The position numbers and the translations under genes are program-made. Shown here piece by piece: positions 59,850 to 64,000 of a DNA stretch of 64,000 bases. A model generated the notes under the pieces. It saw nothing but the letters and a program-made list of their open reading frames with translations, was not told where the DNA came from and did no database searches. Origin of the DNA: Letharia columbiana (lineage: Eukaryota; Ascomycota; Lecanoromycetes; Lecanorales; Parmeliaceae); contig NW_023501114.1 of the NCBI RefSeq assembly GCF_014066305.1, positions 149,412 to 213,411 on the forward strand. The letters run 5' to 3'. Positions within the stretch are counted from its first letter, which is position 1. Every line of letters starts with the position of its first letter.

Positions 59850-61175
59850 TCACACGGGTCCAAGAAATGTTGCCTTCTCATTATGAAGTCCATCCTTCTT
59901 CAAAATTGGCTCAATGAGCTTTTCAGCGAGTTTGTGCTTTCCTTTCGTAGTAGTCTCCTGAGTATCACGATGGCTTAGGGTGCCATAATCCGAACATTGT
60001 ACTCCCGCGCCATACTCCCTGGACAGAAACGAATAATAGCACTCTAGATGGCTTCTTCGTCAAGGATCTCTTTGGTCAGTCCGTACCAGCAATCCTCCAT
60101 TCCGATCCATACAAGCCTTCATTTCCGTGCTAAGAACCCTTCCATCTTTGCATCGGTGACCTTAAAAGCAGCCGTCCTATCTTAGCCGAGGAATTGCTCT
60201 GTCGTGTTACAAAGTTGCTCATCTTTTCAAATTCGACGCATGATTTCCTCTGCCTTGTTAAGATCTTCCTTTTCGGTAGTCAGTATTTGGTCTTCAGTAA
60301 TGAGGCTCCGCGGTATGAAAGTCTGCACATCAACTACTACCTTCTTCAACGATGATGGCTGGTTGAACATGCAGTCGTCAATCTTCCAGTGTGGTAGCTT
60401 CTCTCTGTCGGCACAATCTTCGAGGTTCAGCTCGAGGCTTGTGAGGCAACCGAGTCCCGTTCAGATGAGACGGCTGGCCGAGAGAAAACCCGGAGAGAAT
60501 GTGCCGCCGAAGCGGCCGTGGAGCTCTACTTTGGTCATGGCCTGGATGGCGCGCAGTCTGTTGTCGATTGAGCGATGTACGTACGCTTGATTTGGGGCGA
60601 TGAGCCCGAAGTAAACGGCAAAAGCGGCGAAAGCCAAGAACATGAATGTGTTGCTGTGGTATAGGAAGGAGCGCTCCTCGTCGCAGATCTGTCGGCAAGT
60701 CTTCCAAAGCCTCGAGTCTTGCACACGGCACGGATGGATGGATCATGACACATTGCGAACTGGTCTTCAGAGGTAACGTTGGTAGCAATTTGCTGCTTGC
60801 CAGTCCGCATGTCATGTAAGATAGCTGTGGTTGACGATCGGCGTGCTTGGCTTCAGAGCTTGCGCAACGCATATGAGAGAAGTTTCCCGTGCCCCAGCAA
60901 TGTGACTGTGGAACGTACTCATGGAGGTAGATTTCTAGGAGGCATCCAGCAGAACCGTGATCACTGCAAGGAATGATACTTCTCGGAATGAAGTCTTCAA
61001 GGTCGCTTTTGATCTGAACTCTCTGGTTGTCACCAACAATGAGCTCGTAGATCTTCCGCCGAATATAAATAGGCATGTCCAAAAAGTGACAAGGCGGGAA
61101 AGGTTTGACGTAAGAACTTGTACAGATAGTCGTTAATTTTGACTCGTGCAAACCTTGCAACAGGGTAATGTTCAC
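59850..61175 (-). pseudogene. F-box/2EXR-like gene, decayed
   Basis: The N-terminal part (from 61175) has CHFLDMPIYIRRKIYELIVG, the opening helix of fungal 2EXR/F-box-like proteins. After a frame change near 60740 the next conserved block reads RLWKTCRQICDEERSFLYHS (the CRQIxxE...LLY motif), followed by NTFMFLAFAAFAVYFGLIAP. The same frame continues past a TGA at 60461-60463 into LGCLTSLELNLEDCADREKL, then MFNQPSSLKKVVVDVQTFIP and TTEKEDLNKAEEIMRRI. More in-frame stops follow down to about 59850. The conserved order, interrupted by at least three stops, marks a former gene. F-box-like proteins of this group are numerous in filamentous fungi; no specific role can be given. A poorly bounded intron may explain the first frame change, but not the stops. 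Confidence 0.65.
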
Positions 61176-61984
61176 GATATCTCTACCGTTAAAGCCTTCT
61201 GGGGTGAGGTATGGTATTGAAAATCAACCTCCATTTGCCGTAGGACACGAAAGGGGGCGTCGGTGAGCGTTCAGTTGCTGTAACAAGCCTTGGTTGCATC
61301 AATGTCGCCGTTGGAGCTGCCACTCTCAGAGCTGTGATTACCACAAGAGCGGTAGGCAACAGTAGTGTTATTGGTAGCAAAATACATCGAATTCTCATCA
61401 GCAAAGGAGGTCGTTGTCTGCTGTATCCCCTCTGTGCCACACATGACCACTAGTTGAGAATGCTATTCTGTCACTCGAATGGAAATGAGCGGCGTGTTTC
61501 TTTGACCAATCACAAATCTTCATAAGTGAAGTGTTTGATGCCAAGACCTCAATGCCATTGAACGTTTCCTTCGCATTCTCACCACTCACTCCTCAAATCA
61601 TTGCCTTCAAAGCTCATCTGCCTATTTGTAAAATATCTCTTTGGACTTTCGGGCATCCATCAAAGTGAAACCGACTCACTTTGGCCACCCGGGGCTTGAC
61701 CATTGTGAGATCCAGCAAGGCAAGTTGAGCTCATCACTTCTTTCCCCTCGCATCCTTCAGGAAACAGGGCATTCCCTCCTAAATTTTCTTCTTACTAGCC
61801 TCTTCAGCCTCACAAATTGCTAATCTCATACAAAGGCGACCTTCGAACAGACGTTTCATTTTGCCAGACTTACTTCGCATCAAACAAGACTCAAATCTTC
61901 GAGCCGTCAACTACATTGGTTCAGACTTCACGTCACATTCAGATATTTGTGGTCCCATAAGCCTCAGCCTTGGGGCGATTGACT
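61176..61984. other. Intergenic between F-box pseudogene and long ORF
   Basis: Pyrimidine-rich stretches near 61620-61800 probably belong to the promoter and leader of the gene starting at 61985. No gene is recognised. Confidence 0.45.
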
Positions 61985-64000
61985 ATGGCTACCAGAAATG
62001 TCACCAAGGCCAGGGGTGAGGCCATTGACTACTCTGACCCGGAAGTAGTCAGAGCGAGGGATCAAATGGCTGCGGTCATGCGAGAAATGAACTTCAAGCC
62101 TCCTTGTGAGTGCAGCCACTGCCTTCGTCAGTACAGGACACTCGATCAGCAAGATCTCATCCCTTTCGTTTACCTCGGCCATGTAAAGGACGCTGTCTCG
62201 CTTGCCAAAAGCTACTCCCGCTCTATTGAAGTCGATCGCGCGTTTCTCCGTCGAAAGATCTCGGAATCTGGGCTATCCATTCTCAACAGATGGCGCGCGG
62301 GAGTTGGAAAGCGCAAAGCGTTCTTAGAGAAGGCCAAGCCAGATTTGTATCGAAACCGTAACCCACTCGTCGACATCCCATCACGCGTGGAGCAGCTAAG
62401 GCACCAGAGAGAGTATCGCATGGGTTACATGTTGCCGTACCTCAATGTGGATGACTTGTCAGGAGACCCTACGAAACTCCTCGGCCTCCTAACTCACCGG
62501 ACCAACTGCCTTCCAGAAGAGTGGGTGCCATTTGATTATGCAATGCTGTGGTCGGGATGGAAACAGTGCACTCTTGCAGAGAAGTCCGCCGATGGGTGCA
62601 TCGTGATGCATGGTGACCAGTTTGGCCAATGGTCCACGTTCGACTCCATTGCGGTGCATCGCAATGATGCATGTGGGGCGCCTAGAGCTTTGATGATCCT
62701 AGAGTCACAGCAAACTCTGTTGAAGTTCTTGCGTGATTTGACTACGGTCATTCTAGACGGCGCAAAACCTTCGAAGTCACTAAAAACGCCCGCCAAAGTC
62801 ATCTCCACAGATCCTGCTACGGATGCTATCGCCCCTCGTGGCCTCGAGGTCTGCACGGAATGGTCGCAGTTTCTGAACGCCGACCAGAAGAAAGATCAGC
62901 CCTGGCTGTCATTCGGAGCAATGTTTTCCAACCAACCCTACTCTGCTGCCCCCGCTTTCAACATTGACACAATGATTGACATAGCTGAAAATCAGGCAGA
63001 TGAAGCACAAGACGAGCTATGGCTTCTGCAAACAGACTTAGAGTACTTTTATAAGCGCTCCAGATACCACGAAGCAACATGGTTCGACAAGATAGAGAAG
63101 GGACCGCATCGGCCAAACCTCACAGCGAAGGAGAAGTTTGATAATATTGGCTTCATCATGACACTCAAAGTTATTCTCCAAGCTAGGGACTGGCAATGGC
63201 TATTAGAGGAATGCCAGAACGTTAAGCGAGAACTGCAAAGGAGTGGATCAGAGATTGGTCCTGGGAAACCTCTGCCCAAGGAATATGAGAGAGCGCTCGG
63301 TAGCTTAGAGATGATGCTGCGGAGATCCTTGCCCTATCATCAGCTAAACCTGAAAAGACATCTGATAAGGTCTCCAGCTTTCTCGAAGGTTTTCAAGGTC
63401 ACAGGTACTGCCCAGCAGCAACTTTTGGGAACCGCTTTGATTCTCGAACTCAGAGACTACACTACCCTCCATCGAGACGATCGCATCGGCTGGTGCCTCT
63501 ATCAGCTGACGTCGAATTTCGATGAGCGACATGTTTTCGAACCTTCGGCGGTATTGCAATATCTTGACGACTTTCTCGACAGTTGTCCCCGCCGAGAAGC
63601 CGAGAGAATAGACCAGGAGCTTCAAAGATGCATATCCGAATTGGCAGCTATCACACGTATGATGAAGCTACTCGATCTTCACAGACCCTCCTTCCGTTTG
63701 CCCGGTCCAGACATTCTCCAAGAAACCCGAGGAGCATGGCAGGTCTTGAACAAGCTGGTCATCATGCTGACGGCAGAAATGGGACTCGGTTCTTTTATCA
63801 ACCCTGTGAACCAATTTCGCATGCCGACTGGCAGGAAAGACGAGAACTGGCTAGCTCGGCGCGACATCGCGCATTCGGCACTAAAAAGTCTATGGGCAAA
63901 AGCAAGAAGTATATACCAGACAATGTTAGAGACACATGGTATACCACAAGAATGTATAGATCCTCAGCTGGAGTGGATGAGACAGTCTGGTTCGGAGGAA
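61985..64000 (+). CDS. Long uncharacterised protein, partial (runs off right edge)
   Basis: From ATG at 61985 the frame is open without a stop or intron for 672 codons to the last base. It is not a chance frame: composition is that of a soluble, helix-rich protein with plausible codon use. Early on it has a cysteine cluster (PPCECSHCLRQYRTLDQQDL, near residue 40). Later come long amphipathic helices, including EDELWLLQTDLE-like and ERIDQELQRCISELAAITRM stretches, and a region around residues 190-215 (WVPFDYAMLWSGWKQCTLAE). I recognise no domain. It is a large fungal protein of unknown function, and its C-terminus lies outside the window. Confidence 0.8.
   Translation, partial: MATRNVTKARGEAIDYSDPEVVRARDQMAAVMREMNFKPPCECSHCLRQYRTLDQQDLIPFVYLGHVKDAVSLAKSYSRSIEVDRAFLRRKISESGLSILNRWRAGVGKRKAFLEKAKPDLYRNRNPLVDIPSRVEQLRHQREYRMGYMLPYLNVDDLSGDPTKLLGLLTHRTNCLPEEWVPFDYAMLWSGWKQCTLAEKSADGCIVMHGDQFGQWSTFDSIAVHRNDACGAPRALMILESQQTLLKFLRDLTTVILDGAKPSKSLKTPAKVISTDPATDAIAPRGLEVCTEWSQFLNADQKKDQPWLSFGAMFSNQPYSAAPAFNIDTMIDIAENQADEAQDELWLLQTDLEYFYKRSRYHEATWFDKIEKGPHRPNLTAKEKFDNIGFIMTLKVILQARDWQWLLEECQNVKRELQRSGSEIGPGKPLPKEYERALGSLEMMLRRSLPYHQLNLKRHLIRSPAFSKVFKVTGTAQQQLLGTALILELRDYTTLHRDDRIGWCLYQLTSNFDERHVFEPSAVLQYLDDFLDSCPRREAERIDQELQRCISELAAITRMMKLLDLHRPSFRLPGPDILQETRGAWQVLNKLVIMLTAEMGLGSFINPVNQFRMPTGRKDENWLARRDIAHSALKSLWAKARSIYQTMLETHGIPQECIDPQLEWMRQSGSEE

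Noticed and set aside
1..64000. CRISPR arrays, bacterial operons or a biosynthetic gene cluster
   Set aside because: Spliceosomal introns and RIP show a fungal nuclear genome; no spaced repeats occur, and no polyketide, peptide or terpene synthase core gene is present.

Overview
The window looks like a piece of a filamentous ascomycete (Pezizomycotina) nuclear chromosome. Genes are widely spaced and carry short GT-AG introns of about 46-80 nt. Repeats show C-to-T / G-to-A saturation typical of repeat-induced point mutation (RIP). The gene content is typically fungal: an aquaporin, 2-methylcitrate dehydratase, a THI20-type thiamine protein, a GH16 glucan-active membrane protein, a NACHT-ankyrin NLR, small secreted proteins and a capsule-synthesis-like glycosyltransferase. 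Class (Dothideomycetes or neighbours) is a guess.

Layout. 1-3264 (-): secreted protein with about seven ~55-residue repeats, running off the left edge. 3772-5489 (+): aspartic-protease-like membrane protein. 7256-8430 (+): cysteine-rich single-pass membrane protein. 10151-10657 (+): small unknown gene. 14886-15440: helicase relic. 16156-17409 (-): aquaporin. 18637-19429 (-) and 19649-20300 (-): two small secreted-protein genes, the second broken. 21010-22709 (-): SET-domain protein. 23127-23570: hAT-like MITE. 23857-30236 (-): glycosyltransferase-like gene whose intron has swollen to about 5.2 kb of RIP-saturated DNA. 31711-32186 (-): three-exon, six-cysteine secreted protein. 35005-36793 (+): 2-methylcitrate dehydratase. 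37.1-38.1 kb: purine/pyrimidine tracts. 40340-43160: Ty1/copia relic. 44606-46503: RIP-degraded DNA transposon with ~70 bp terminal inverted repeats. 47784-49276 (-): GH16 membrane protein. 53400-55465 (+): THI20-like ThiD-TenA protein. 56029-59313 (+): NLR. 59850-61175 (-): F-box-like pseudogene. 61985 to the right edge (+): long uncharacterised ORF.

The genes do not form a pathway or an obvious biosynthetic cluster. The region reads as accessory-type DNA: surface and secreted proteins, an NLR and decayed genes between a few conserved metabolic genes, with several transposon classes in the spacers. Most exon models below come from joining frames at GT-AG sites whose phases match exactly; none has transcript support.

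The strongest unusual observation is the glycosyltransferase intron. It holds two tandem units sharing the same 10-bp inverted termini and the same flanking DNA. In the best-aligned segments, the copies facing each other are RIP-mutated while the outer ends are nearly intact, so the history of the duplication can be read base by base.
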